The notes under the pieces were generated by a model, which did not search any database, had not been told where the DNA came from, and saw nothing but the letters and a program-made list of their open reading frames with translations. Shown in pieces: positions 28,650-37,452 of a DNA stretch of 64,000 bases. A program made the position numbers and the translations under genes. This DNA comes from Algimonas arctica (GTDB lineage: Bacteria > Pseudomonadota > Alphaproteobacteria > Caulobacterales > Maricaulaceae): contig NZ_BMZH01000013.1 of the NCBI RefSeq assembly GCF_014652695.1, forward strand, positions 1 through 64,000, given 5' to 3'. Positions within the stretch are counted from its first letter, which is position 1. The number at the start of each line of letters is the position of its first letter.

Positions 28650-30793
28650 ACTTCTCCCTCTTCAGTTGCCGAGGCCAGTCGCAAGGCAACGAGGTCGTTC
28701 GGTTCACCAACCAATGCAACAATATCGCCGTTTTGGATAACGTTATCAGCCGTTGCGATTCTGGTTTTACCGCCGCGTTCGATCAAGGCCACAACGACAT
28801 CGCCGAGTCCGATCAAATCCCCAATCGGTTTGCCGATCTGAGCCTTCAGGCGCGGCAGTGTCTCCACCGCAACATGAAGAAAATGGTCATCGCGAACGAG
28901 CACGTCATTCAGTTCAGCTTCGCTGCGTGCCGACAGCCAGCGCGGCTCAAACCCTTCGCCTTGAACGATTTCTGCCAAATGTCCGGCAATCCGCATATCC
29001 AGACCGGCGGGTTTTAACGGTGACAGGAGAACCATCAACGTATGCAACCCTTCGGAATCCTCTAAGTTCATGTCCAAACGAGATGATGGACCGAAGCGAA
29101 AGATGAATAATTCCGGCTCTTTCACCCGCGCATCAACATAGCGTGCCAAACGAACACCATCACTGATCGGGCGGAAAACCGGTGTTTCGGACGCCAATAT
29201 TTTCCGGGTTACTGTGGGGTCGATACCGTAACGGCTCTCCCCTTCGATCGTCATCAAATCAACCAACAACTCGAAATCATACCGCCCATAGCGGAAGTCA
29301 GTCACGAGCGAACGGGCGATCACGGCCTCGTACGAAAGGTTTTCAGCCTGGGTGCGGTCATTGATGATCGTCATCAATTCATGCTCCAGCCCTTCATATG
29401 CGTTACGCCCAAGGCGCTCATGAACGTGGAAAATCGCCCCGCGACGGTTCACCCGGCGGCTGGCATAGACATTGTACCAAACGATACAGCCGATCACCAT
29501 CATACCGGTAAAGGCAATCGCCATCGTCCCCATTTCAATGATAAGCCAGAAACCAATGATGATGCCCGCAATCGGCATCCACGGATATAGCGGCACTTTG
29601 AAGCCGGGCTTATACGTCGGAATACGGGACTCCCGCATCACCATCACGGCCGCACAAACCAGCATAAACAAAAGCAGCTGAAAGGCAGAGGCGAGCTTGG
29701 CCACTGAGGCAACATCGAAGATATAAATAACCCCGATCATCACAGCCACGGTTAACATGATCGAGAGCGTCGGTGTCTTGAACTTGCCAAGCTCAGCCAA
29801 CCTTTCCGGTACGAGGCGATCCTTCGCCATGGCATAGGGATAGCGCGAGGCGCTCATAATTCCGGCGTTCCCTGTCGACGCGAACGCGGCGATGGCGGCA
29901 ACAACGATAAGGATCACGCCGATATCAAATGGCCAATCACCGGCAAAGACGCGGGCGGCATCAGCAATCGGTGTAAGGCTGCCAAATAAGGCTTCGCCGG
30001 GCAGGAGCTTGATCAGCACGACCGTGCCGAGTGTGTAAAGGACAGTCGCCGTTGCCAGCGACAGGGTCATCCCAAGCGGGATATTGCGATCCGGATTTTG
30101 TACTTCTTCGGCTACAGATGCGACCTTAGTTAGGCCCGCATAAGACACAAAAACAAGGCCGATGGTCGAAACAAAACCGACGAGTCCGCCCTTAAAGAAC
30201 GCCCCGTATTCTGGATTAAATACGATCAGGGACCCATTTTTTTCTAATGCCGCCTTTAGACCCAAGAGTGTAAAACCGACTAGAATCACAACAAGTGTCA
30301 CGACCAAGACGCGCTGCAATGTGGTTGTTTCTTTCGCGCCGAAAATGTTGATAGCCCCGAAGGCAATGGCCAAAATAATCGCGGTAATTTCAAATGGTAA
30401 ATCCAAGTAAATCCCAAGATATGCTCCCATGCCGACAAGCGCGAAGGCCGACTTGAACACAACAGCGATCCATGATCCCAGCCCCCCAATCGTCCCCATG
30501 AGCGGACCCATCGCCCTATCGAGGAAATAATAGGTTCCACCCGCTTTGGGCATCGCAGTCGACAATTCCGCCATGCAATACATGGCGGGCATGATCAAAA
30601 ACCCGGCGAAGAAATAAGCCAAGAAAACCGAGTTCCCCGTCGACGCCGCGGCAATACCCGGCAGAAGGAACAAACCCGACGAAAACATCGCCCCGGTCGA
30701 CATCGCATAGACATCGAACAAGGTCAGGTCTTTGGCCAGTTTCTTATCGTCAGGGCCGGATGAACCCGCCGCATGGGTGACAGTGTCGGTCAT
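28646..30793 (-). CDS. APC-family permease fused to EIIA-like and RCK_C domains
   Basis: Fusion protein of 715 residues from the ATG at 30793. An APC-superfamily permease with 12 helices (about 20-460) opens with LTLFDVYAMSTGAMFSSGLFLLPG and contains YYFLDRAMGPLMGTIGG. A cytosolic region (about 480-630) resembles PTS EIIA type 2. The C-terminal part (about 640-710) resembles TrkA-C/RCK_C. EIIA and RCK_C modules act as regulatory input, so transport is probably gated by phosphorylation state or a small ligand. The substrate is unknown. It lies between nhaA and the sbtA-like gene. Confidence 0.82.
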   Translation of the reverse strand: MTDTVTHAAGSSGPDDKKLAKDLTLFDVYAMSTGAMFSSGLFLLPGIAAASTGNSVFLAYFFAGFLIMPAMYCMAELSTAMPKAGGTYYFLDRAMGPLMGTIGGLGSWIAVVFKSAFALVGMGAYLGIYLDLPFEITAIILAIAFGAINIFGAKETTTLQRVLVVTLVVILVGFTLLGLKAALEKNGSLIVFNPEYGAFFKGGLVGFVSTIGLVFVSYAGLTKVASVAEEVQNPDRNIPLGMTLSLATATVLYTLGTVVLIKLLPGEALFGSLTPIADAARVFAGDWPFDIGVILIVVAAIAAFASTGNAGIMSASRYPYAMAKDRLVPERLAELGKFKTPTLSIMLTVAVMIGVIYIFDVASVAKLASAFQLLLFMLVCAAVMVMRESRIPTYKPGFKVPLYPWMPIAGIIIGFWLIIEMGTMAIAFTGMMVIGCIVWYNVYASRRVNRRGAIFHVHERLGRNAYEGLEHELMTIINDRTQAENLSYEAVIARSLVTDFRYGRYDFELLVDLMTIEGESRYGIDPTVTRKILASETPVFRPISDGVRLARYVDARVKEPELFIFRFGPSSRLDMNLEDSEGLHTLMVLLSPLKPAGLDMRIAGHLAEIVQGEGFEPRWLSARSEAELNDVLVRDDHFLHVAVETLPRLKAQIGKPIGDLIGLGDVVVALIERGGKTRIATADNVIQNGDIVALVGEPNDLVALRLASATEEGEV

Positions 30794-30809
30794 ATTCGCT
30801 CCAGATCGC

Positions 30810-32063
30810 TTATACCGTATCGAAAAGGTGAGTGTCGTCTTCGATGTCAGTTTCCGTCTGGGCGTCCGTCTTACAAAAGACGCGAAGCAACATGTAGCCC
30901 AACACACCCGAGGCAATTGATCCCATAATCACGCCTAGTCTGACGCCATTTAACTGGGACGCATCACTAAACGCCAACGTGCCAATAAAGAGCGACATGG
31001 TGAAGCCAACACCGGTCAAACACGCGACCGCATAAACTTGCAGCCAATTCGCCCCTTCGGGAAGTTTGGCCCATCCGGACTTAACCGCAATCCAGCAGAG
31101 GCTGAACACACCGATTTGTTTACCGACGAACAAGCCCAGCGCGATACCAAGAGGCACAGGCGAGAGCAGATCAGACACGGCCAGCCCGTTGAGCGACACG
31201 CCCGCATTGGCAAACGCGAAGAGCGGTAAGATTAAGAACGCGACCCAGATATGCAGTCCATGTTCGGCGCGACGCAGCGGCGACGGCGTATGTGCATCAG
31301 GGCGCGCCAAGGGTATGGCCAAGGCCGTGATCACACCCGCCAATGTGGCATGCACGCCCGATTTCAGCACGGCCGCCCAGACAAAAATCCCCACCAAGGC
31401 ATAAGGCAGAATCCGCATCACCCTGAAGCGGTTCATGAGGAACAAAATTACTGTGCCGCCCCCAGCCCAGCCCAACGCGATGAGGCTTAGGTCTTGGGTA
31501 TAGAAAAACGCGATGATGATAATCGCTGCCAGATCATCAATAATGGCAACGGCCAGCAAGAAAATCTTCAAGGATGCCGGAACTCGCGGCCCTAAGAGCG
31601 CCAAAATCCCGAGTGCAAACGCAATATCGGTCGCCGCGGGGATCGCCCAACCGCCGGCTGTTGCCGGATTAGTATAGTTGAAGGATAGATATACCATCGC
31701 CGGAACGATGATCCCGCCAATGGCGGCAAATATCGGCAGGGCGGCTTTGTCGAGCGATGATAATTCCCCCTCTAATACTTCGCGTTTAATCTCCAAACCC
31801 ACAAGAAAGAAGAAGATCGCCATCAACCCATCATTGATCCACAGCAAGAAGGGCTTCGAGATGATAAAGGCCCCAAACTGCACCGTTACGGTGGTGTCGA
31901 AAATGCCTGTATAACTGGACGCCATCAGGGAATTATTTGCGACGAGCGCCAACAAAGCCGTGAACATCAAGACCAAGCCGCCCGAGGCTTCGAGATGGAT
32001 AAAATCCAGGGCGCGCTTTCGAATAGTGCGCGCCGGAGACCGAAGGATCAGACTGTCAGACAT
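30810..32063 (-). CDS. nhaA: Na+/H+ antiporter NhaA
   Basis: Electrogenic antiporter expelling Na+ in exchange for protons. In 417 residues it shows FFFLVGLEIKREVLEGEL, TDIAFALGILALLG (about 145-158) and the ion-binding aspartate pair Asp176-Asp177 in VAIIDDLAAI, diagnostic for NhaA. It heads the minus-strand operon nhaA, APC fusion, sbtA-like, sbtB-like. Removing the Na+ that enters with bicarbonate is a logical role. The 445-nt region upstream separates it from the divergent OxyR-like regulator. Confidence 0.95.
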   Translation of the reverse strand: MSDSLILRSPARTIRKRALDFIHLEASGGLVLMFTALLALVANNSLMASSYTGIFDTTVTVQFGAFIISKPFLLWINDGLMAIFFFLVGLEIKREVLEGELSSLDKAALPIFAAIGGIIVPAMVYLSFNYTNPATAGGWAIPAATDIAFALGILALLGPRVPASLKIFLLAVAIIDDLAAIIIIAFFYTQDLSLIALGWAGGGTVILFLMNRFRVMRILPYALVGIFVWAAVLKSGVHATLAGVITALAIPLARPDAHTPSPLRRAEHGLHIWVAFLILPLFAFANAGVSLNGLAVSDLLSPVPLGIALGLFVGKQIGVFSLCWIAVKSGWAKLPEGANWLQVYAVACLTGVGFTMSLFIGTLAFSDASQLNGVRLGVIMGSIASGVLGYMLLRVFCKTDAQTETDIEDDTHLFDTV

Positions 32064-32509
32064 AAGAGAACTCTATATTTTTAATGGTTCATCAAATCGG
32101 CTAATCCAATCTCACTCGCGGGAGACAGTTTTCGATGATGTTTATATCGGCTTTAGATATGAGCGTTTTAGGCGCGCACGCCGATCAGCACGACAAGGCC
32201 AATCAACGCCAATTCTGAATGACCCGTCGAGCGGACCCTATTTTAACGATGGCGAGTTGCCGCATGATAGGACTGTTCAACCGTGTCGACCAAGACCGGG
32301 ATTCTCACCCTTGCAAGGGGGGGACGTGCGAAAAACAAGGCTATCTTGCGGACCATTTCACTTTGGCTTAGATCTTGGATTATACGGAACATCGTCGAAC
32401 TTTCCTTAAGTTGAAGGTCCAACTATTTTACGCTCTAACTTAGGGGTAGGATAAGTGTTGAATATATTTCATAGGGAAAAACTATAGTTCACCCCATGAG
32501 TCCGCCCCA
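32064..32509. other. Intergenic region between nhaA and the OxyR-like gene
   Basis: No credible gene. It must hold the nhaA promoter (minus) and the regulator promoter (plus). It contains a C/G-rich palindrome CCCTTGCAAGGG around 32308-32319 and, at the right end, the OxyR-like box. I looked for a known nhaA leader RNA and could not support one. Confidence 0.5.
32471..32485. promoter_or_regulatory. LysR/OxyR-type box (ATAG-N7-CTAT)
   Basis: ATAGGGAAAAACTAT is a 15-bp dyad with the T-N11-A core of LysR sites and matches the ATAG-N7-CTAT half of the OxyR operator. A degenerate copy, ATAAGTGTTGAATAT, lies 20 bp to the left (32451-32465). It ends 24 nt before the ATG of the LysR gene, as expected for autoregulation and control of the divergent nhaA operon. 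Confidence 0.65.
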
Positions 32510-33436
32510 ATGAAACCGACGCTACGACAACTGCAATATCTTGTCGCGATTGATGAAGCCGGAACATTTTCTGGCGCAGCAAAATTGTCTAACGTGTCGC
32601 AACCCAGTCTTTCGACCCAACTACGGGATATGGAAGACGTCCTTGGCGCAACACTGGTTGAACGCGGTCGTGGCGGCGCGCCTTTAACACCAATCGGACT
32701 AGAGCTCGCGGGTCGAGCCCGTATCATTTTGCGCGATATGGATGCGTTTAGAACGACGGCACGAGAAGCCGGACAAACGCTAGTGGGACGCATCCGGCTC
32801 GGCACTCTACCGTCGATCGGACCTTACCTGCTGCCCCTTGCGGTTCGGCGCCTGCATAAGCTTTATCCCGGCCTGCGGATTGTTGTCCGCGAAGAACGCA
32901 CAGTCGACTTACAAGCCCACCTAGAGGACGGGCGGCTGGACGTAATTATCTCTACGCCTGAGGATCACCCCGCAATGCGGCACGTGACCTTGTTTCATGA
33001 GCAGCTCTATATTGGCGTCGCCCCTGACGACCCCTTGGCCCAAAATGATGGCCCCGTGTCGATCGCCGAATTGGGCGGCCGCGACCTGCTAACCCTTGGC
33101 TATGGCCACAAGCTCTCTGTTCTTGTCGCTCGGTTAGCAGAACTCGCTGGCGCGCAGATAAGTAGCGAATATGAAGGCACGAGCCTTGATGCTGTCCGAC
33201 AAATGGCTGCGATGGGCGGATCCGTTGCTGTAATGCCCAGCCTCTATATGCGGTCTGAAGCGCGGGAGGACCCGGGTATTGTCGTCCGTCCCATTAATGC
33301 CCCGATTGCGGAACGTGATATTGCTTTGGTCTGGCGACCAACGTCCCCGCTCTCAACCAAGTTTCAAACTGTCGGCGACGTCTTGGCACAAGCCGCGCAA
33401 GACCTCCTAAACGACGAAACGCCGGAAACAAACTGA
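32510..33436 (+). CDS. OxyR-like LysR regulator lacking all cysteines
   Basis: LysR-type regulator of 308 residues: an N-terminal winged helix (LRQLQYLVAIDEAGTFSGAAKLSNVSQPSLSTQ) and a C-terminal domain resembling OxyR (GTLPSIGPYLLP, ATSLET-like GTSLDAVRQMAAMGGSVAVMPSLY, LVWRPTSPLSTKF). The OxyR peroxide switch needs two cysteines. Here the GHC motif reads GHK (Lys201) and the protein contains no cysteine at all, so a disulfide switch is impossible. It may sense a small ligand instead. It is divergent from the nhaA-sbtAB operon, a likely target. Confidence 0.88.
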   Translation: MKPTLRQLQYLVAIDEAGTFSGAAKLSNVSQPSLSTQLRDMEDVLGATLVERGRGGAPLTPIGLELAGRARIILRDMDAFRTTAREAGQTLVGRIRLGTLPSIGPYLLPLAVRRLHKLYPGLRIVVREERTVDLQAHLEDGRLDVIISTPEDHPAMRHVTLFHEQLYIGVAPDDPLAQNDGPVSIAELGGRDLLTLGYGHKLSVLVARLAELAGAQISSEYEGTSLDAVRQMAAMGGSVAVMPSLYMRSEAREDPGIVVRPINAPIAERDIALVWRPTSPLSTKFQTVGDVLAQAAQDLLNDETPETN

Positions 33437-33582
33437 CGCGAAAGCCACGAACATCGTCCTTTCCCTTGATGACGCTCTAACAATTCCAAACATTTTGGCT
33501 ACCCACAGGCTGGGGCGTCAGCTTTATGGATGTACTCATACGCGCCTATGAGGACAAATCGTTAGAAAGTTTCTTGAGCAAA

Positions 33583-33606
33583 GACGGTTAAATCCTAATT
33601 TAACCG
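33583..33606. repeat. AT-rich 9-bp inverted repeat upstream of the PilZ gene
   Basis: CGGTTAAAT and ATTTAACCG face each other across about 4 nt, ending roughly 20 nt before the PilZ-protein ATG and directly before its GGAGGG ribosome-binding site. It may be an operator or a weak terminator for the regulator gene. Coordinates are accurate to about 2 nt. Confidence 0.4.
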
Positions 33607-33629
33607 CCTTTGTTCATAGGAGGGTTATT

Positions 33630-34616
33630 ATGACGGCCCGCCGCATCATCATTGCCTGTTTTTTAGGCCTTATCAGCGCCCAATCCGCACGGGCTGAAAC
33701 GGCATGTGGCACGCTTAGTCACATGATCGAGAGCCTATCTTTGGTTCGCCAGATACAGAATGATCCCGGCGGTCCGGCTTATGAGGCTCAGATTGCGCGG
33801 CTCAATACTGTTACAAGCCAGATTTCACTCCCTGGCTTAATCCCAGCCGACCCCTCCGCGACCCGGAAAACCGAACGGGACGCCTTGATACGATATGTGT
33901 CAGGGCTGCGCGAAGCCGTATCCGGTGCCGCATCCGGGCACGACATTTACGCCCGTCAAGCCCTCGAAACAATTGTGACGCCCGCCGTTTTTGACGGACT
34001 TTCGTCCCTAGAGGGTCATTGGAAATGCAGCGAAGAAAACAACGAACAAGAAAGTGAGCTTGACGGCGAAACTGACACGCCCGCGTTCTCAACCGCTGAA
34101 GGACGTAATGCAGAAAACGATGTGAAACGTCCCTCAAACCCGACAGAATCATCGTCTCCGACGCGTAATCGGCCCACAGAGACAGGATCTGGGAACGGAC
34201 CTTCTTTGGGGCGCGACGCTGTTGTCACAGGCAACACCATGACCTTCTTCATCATGCTGTTAGTAATGGCGCTTATCGGGGCGTTTTTCTACGCGCAAAA
34301 ACGCGCGCGTCGGAAAACTGTTCGCGAAACGCGGCGCGCCTTGAATGTTCCAGTTGATACTGAATTGGACGGAGAGAGCCTTCGAATGCGTCTGGTTGAT
34401 ATTTCGATGAACGGATTTAAAATCCGCCACTCCGGACAAATTGATGGTCAAGAAGAGATCACCATCGCTATCGGTGGGGCTTGGTATGAAGGACATATTC
34501 GCTGGGCCAATCCGCATTATGCGGGCGTAAAGTTCAAACGGGCCATTGACCCAGAAACGCTTGCCTCTGTCCTCGATCATCCGTCCGACACTCCGCCCTC
34601 GGACACCAACACCTAA
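33630..34616 (+). CDS. Membrane-anchored PilZ-domain protein
   Basis: A 328-residue protein with an unusual layout: signal peptide (1-22, ending ARAET), periplasmic part (about 23-200) with a Ser/Thr/Asn/Glu-rich tail, one transmembrane helix (about 205-222), then a cytosolic PilZ domain. The c-di-GMP motif is intact: RxxxR as RETRR (232-236) and DxSxxG as DISMNG (257-262). It could pass cytosolic c-di-GMP levels to the periplasm. GGAGGG lies before the start. Monocistronic; the target is unknown. Confidence 0.8.
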   Translation: MTARRIIIACFLGLISAQSARAETACGTLSHMIESLSLVRQIQNDPGGPAYEAQIARLNTVTSQISLPGLIPADPSATRKTERDALIRYVSGLREAVSGAASGHDIYARQALETIVTPAVFDGLSSLEGHWKCSEENNEQESELDGETDTPAFSTAEGRNAENDVKRPSNPTESSSPTRNRPTETGSGNGPSLGRDAVVTGNTMTFFIMLLVMALIGAFFYAQKRARRKTVRETRRALNVPVDTELDGESLRMRLVDISMNGFKIRHSGQIDGQEEITIAIGGAWYEGHIRWANPHYAGVKFKRAIDPETLASVLDHPSDTPPSDTNT

Positions 34617-34748
34617 GCGCAGGGACGCGCATCTACACAACGATTAGCCAGAAACGGCCTTCGACCCTTCCCTTGTGACGATTGCTGACAATAGCGGTCG
34701 GCGATCCTTTTTTACGTGCTAGTTTCGGTCTTCACCTTGGAGACTTTT

Positions 34749-35654
34749 ATGAAGCTTGCTATGTTATGCCGTAATCCAAGGCTCTACTCGCACAAACGGT
34801 TGGTTGAAGCCGCTGAAGCGCGCGGTCACACGATGGATGTGATTGATCACCTCCGTTGCTTGATCGATATATCATCCGGACAATCTAAACTCGTCTATAA
34901 ATCGGAGGAACTGCCGCTCTATGATGCTGTGATCCCCAGAATTGGGGCGTCCGTGACGTTCTATGGAACAGCTGTTCTCCGTCAGCTTGAAGTGATGGGG
35001 GTTTATCCCGTTAATGAATCCGTGGCGATTACGCGGTCACGTGACAAACTACGCAGTCTCCAGCTTTTAAGTAAACGCGGCATTGGCCTGCCCCGAACAA
35101 TTTTTGCGCATAAGACCAATGATCCTAGCGAAGTCATTTCCCGCGCCGGTGGCGCGCCTGTCGTGATTAAGCTGATTGAAGGCACGCAAGGCATTGGGGT
35201 CATGCTCAGCGAAACCGACCGCGCCGCTGAAAGTATTGTCGAAGCCTTTGGCGGCGTTGATACAAACATCTTGGTGCAAGAGTTTATTGCCGAAGCTGGC
35301 GGCGAAGATGTTCGCTGTTTAGTCATCGACGGCAAAGTCATTGCGACGATGCTGCGTAAAGGCAAGGAGGGCGAATTCCGCTCTAACCTTCACCGCGGTG
35401 GCTCTGCGAAATCCATCAAAATTACTCCGGAAGAACGCGCGGCGGCGGTTGGCTCCGCCAAAGCAATGGGGTTAAATGTCTGCGGCGTTGATTTGCTCCG
35501 CTCGTCGCGTGGTCCCGTTGTCATGGAAGTGAATTCCTCGCCGGGATTAGAAGGCATTGAGAACGCAACGGGCATTGACGTTGCGGGGAAAATTATCGAG
35601 TTTATCGAGAAAAGTGCAAAGCCTGGGAAAACAACAACACGCGGCAAGGGATAA
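34749..35654 (+). CDS. rimK: RimK-type ATP-grasp alpha-L-glutamate ligase
   Basis: ATP-grasp ligase of 301 residues from the ATG at 34749. Closely RimK-like segments are [45 protein letters not shown] and [14 protein letters not shown], which hold the nucleotide and Mg2+ ligands. RimK adds glutamates to the C-terminus of ribosomal protein S6 in enterobacteria and makes poly-glutamate in vitro. Its stop is separated by one nucleotide from the aspartoacylase-like gene, so they form an operon. The target here is inferred. Confidence 0.93.
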   Translation: MKLAMLCRNPRLYSHKRLVEAAEARGHTMDVIDHLRCLIDISSGQSKLVYKSEELPLYDAVIPRIGASVTFYGTAVLRQLEVMGVYPVNESVAITRSRDKLRSLQLLSKRGIGLPRTIFAHKTNDPSEVISRAGGAPVVIKLIEGTQGIGVMLSETDRAAESIVEAFGGVDTNILVQEFIAEAGGEDVRCLVIDGKVIATMLRKGKEGEFRSNLHRGGSAKSIKITPEERAAAVGSAKAMGLNVCGVDLLRSSRGPVVMEVNSSPGLEGIENATGIDVAGKIIEFIEKSAKPGKTTTRGKG

Positions 35655-35655
35655 C

Positions 35656-36693
35656 ATGCGCGAGCCCTTCATCATCGGGGCTCATTCAATTGAGCCCGGC
35701 ACCTCACAGACAATCTATCTCCCGCTGAGCCGACTCGCCGACCACACGGATATGATGCTGCGTCTGCAGGTCATCCATGGCAAAAAGCCGGGGCCGACAT
35801 TATTTGTGAGCGCTGCCATTCATGGCGATGAAATAATCGGCGTCGAGATCATCCGGCGAGTTTCTCAGATGAAAGTGTTATCGCGCGTCGCGGGCACATT
35901 AATCCTCATCCCCATTGTCAACGGGTACGGCTTTCTTGGCATGTCGCGCTATTTGCCGGACCGTCGCGATTTGAACCGGGTTTTTCCGGGACATAAGGAC
36001 GGGTCGCCCGCGGGACAGCTGGCGCATACGTTTATGACGGAGATCGTCTCTAAATCGCAGTTTGGTATCGACTTGCATTCCGGCGCGATTCATCGCGAAA
36101 ACCTGCCGCAAATTCGCGCCGATTTGGATGACCCTGTCGTCAAAGAAATGGCGATAGCGTTTGGGGCGTCGGTCATGCTCAATTCCAACCTGCGTGATGG
36201 CTCGCTCCGTGAGGCCGCCCGCGCAATCGGCTGCAACATGTTGCTCTATGAAGCGGGTGAAGCTTTGCGATTTAACGAAACCGCCATTCGCATCGGCGTC
36301 AAAGGCGTGCTGAGTGTTATCCGACATGTCGGGATGTTGCCAAAACTGAAGCCTCGAAAATTGACCCATGATCCTGTGCAACCCGCATCCAGCCATTGGT
36401 TGCGCGCACCCATGTCCGGCCTGATGCGGGCCGCCTATAGTCTCGGTGATGTGGTTGAAAAAGGCGCGGTCATTGCCAGCGTCGCCGGACCTTTGGGCGA
36501 AGTCGAAGAAGACGTGATCGCCAAACATTCCGGCGTCATTATTGGTCGCACAAACCTGCCTATCGTCAACCGAGGTGATGCGCTCTTTCATGTCGCCAGG
36601 GTTGATGACCTGGAAGACGCAGAATCAACGATTGAATCGCGTGTTGAGAGAGCTGACAGCGACCCTCTGTTTGATGGCATTGAGATCGTCTGA
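35656..36693 (+). CDS. Succinylglutamate desuccinylase/aspartoacylase family hydrolase
   Basis: Zinc-dependent M14-like deacylase of 345 residues from the ATG at 35656. The metal site is visible as AIHGDEIIGVE (HxxE) and the later DLHSG; DLNRVFPG is also conserved. A beta-rich C-terminal domain (about 240-330) follows, as in the AstE/AspA-like group paired with RimK in many proteobacteria. It starts 1 nt after rimK. It may cleave a glutamyl or acyl-amino-acid bond linked to RimK chemistry; the substrate is unknown. Confidence 0.85.
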   Translation: MREPFIIGAHSIEPGTSQTIYLPLSRLADHTDMMLRLQVIHGKKPGPTLFVSAAIHGDEIIGVEIIRRVSQMKVLSRVAGTLILIPIVNGYGFLGMSRYLPDRRDLNRVFPGHKDGSPAGQLAHTFMTEIVSKSQFGIDLHSGAIHRENLPQIRADLDDPVVKEMAIAFGASVMLNSNLRDGSLREAARAIGCNMLLYEAGEALRFNETAIRIGVKGVLSVIRHVGMLPKLKPRKLTHDPVQPASSHWLRAPMSGLMRAAYSLGDVVEKGAVIASVAGPLGEVEEDVIAKHSGVIIGRTNLPIVNRGDALFHVARVDDLEDAESTIESRVERADSDPLFDGIEIV

Positions 36694-36754
36694 AGACACT
36701 CAGAGCGCGATAAAGTTTAATTTAAAACGAATTCGCGCTTTCGTTTAAACGCCC

Positions 36755-37450
36755 CTAGATCTGGCTACGCATATGAAATCCCGGTGCATAGGCTAAGCGG
36801 ACCGATGTGACGGATTGATCTTTGTTCCAAGTCGTTCGATCGATAATAAAGATGGCCTGCTCGGCCTCACATTGCAGGATTTTTGCTTCTTTTTTCGTCG
36901 CATTCGCCGCCGAAAACCGAATATCGCCGCGTGAGAATAAGGCGTGTTCGATAAGCCATTCATTGGCATTGATTTCGGAAAAAATTTCATCCTGTATTTC
37001 AGGCACCGCAGCCGTATTGATCCAACGGTCTTCATATAAAAACGGTTTTCCGTCCGCGAAGTGCAAGGCCGGAAGATGCAGGAGTTGTGTTGTTTGTGAA
37101 ACATCCATGGCCTCACAAATCGAGTCCGGTGGACAACATATTTCGCGGTTAAGCAAAGTATGACGGTAGGGAACGCCGCGCCCTTCTATTTCGAGCCGCG
37201 TAACAGGAATATCAAGCGTTGCTTTCCGAACGGGATAACGCGCAACGCGCGTTCCGCCTTTGCGGCGGCGATCTAACAGTCCCGCCTCAGCCAATTGACG
37301 CAAGGCCCGGTTCACCGTGGCCCGCGCGCATCCAAACTCTTGCGCCAGATCGACCTCACCCGGAATAAGTTCACCCGGCGCCCAAACTCTTTCTGATATC
37401 CGCCGCATGACTTCCGCTTCGATACCCTGCCATGTCGCTGATTTTTTCAG
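36755..37450 (-). CDS. hutC: Histidine utilization repressor HutC, probable non-AUG start
   Basis: GntR/HutC-family repressor that releases DNA on binding urocanate. The first ATG (37408) gives 217 residues and cuts into the first helix of the winged-helix domain. The same frame continues upstream as K-K-S-A-T-W-Q-G-I-E-A-E-V, the usual HutC N-terminus, without ATG, GTG or TTG. The best start is CTG at 37450, 8 nt after AGAAGGA and 3 nt after the hutF stop (231 residues). The DNA-binding part EFGCARATVNRALRQLAEAGLLDRRRKGGTRV and a UTRA ligand domain follow. Confidence 0.85.
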   Translation of the reverse strand: MKKSATWQGIEAEVMRRISERVWAPGELIPGEVDLAQEFGCARATVNRALRQLAEAGLLDRRRKGGTRVARYPVRKATLDIPVTRLEIEGRGVPYRHTLLNREICCPPDSICEAMDVSQTTQLLHLPALHFADGKPFLYEDRWINTAAVPEIQDEIFSEINANEWLIEHALFSRGDIRFSAANATKKEAKILQCEAEQAIFIIDRTTWNKDQSVTSVRLAYAPGFHMRSQI

Positions 37451-37452
37451 GT

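Noticed and set aside
32064-32300. Possible nhaA leader riboswitch
   Set aside because: I could not find a convincing conserved fold by eye, and the gene context alone is not enough.
32300-32345. tRNA-like stretch around CCCTTGCAAGGG upstream of nhaA
   Set aside because: The palindrome pairs with itself; a seven-base anticodon loop with matching D and acceptor arms could not be built.
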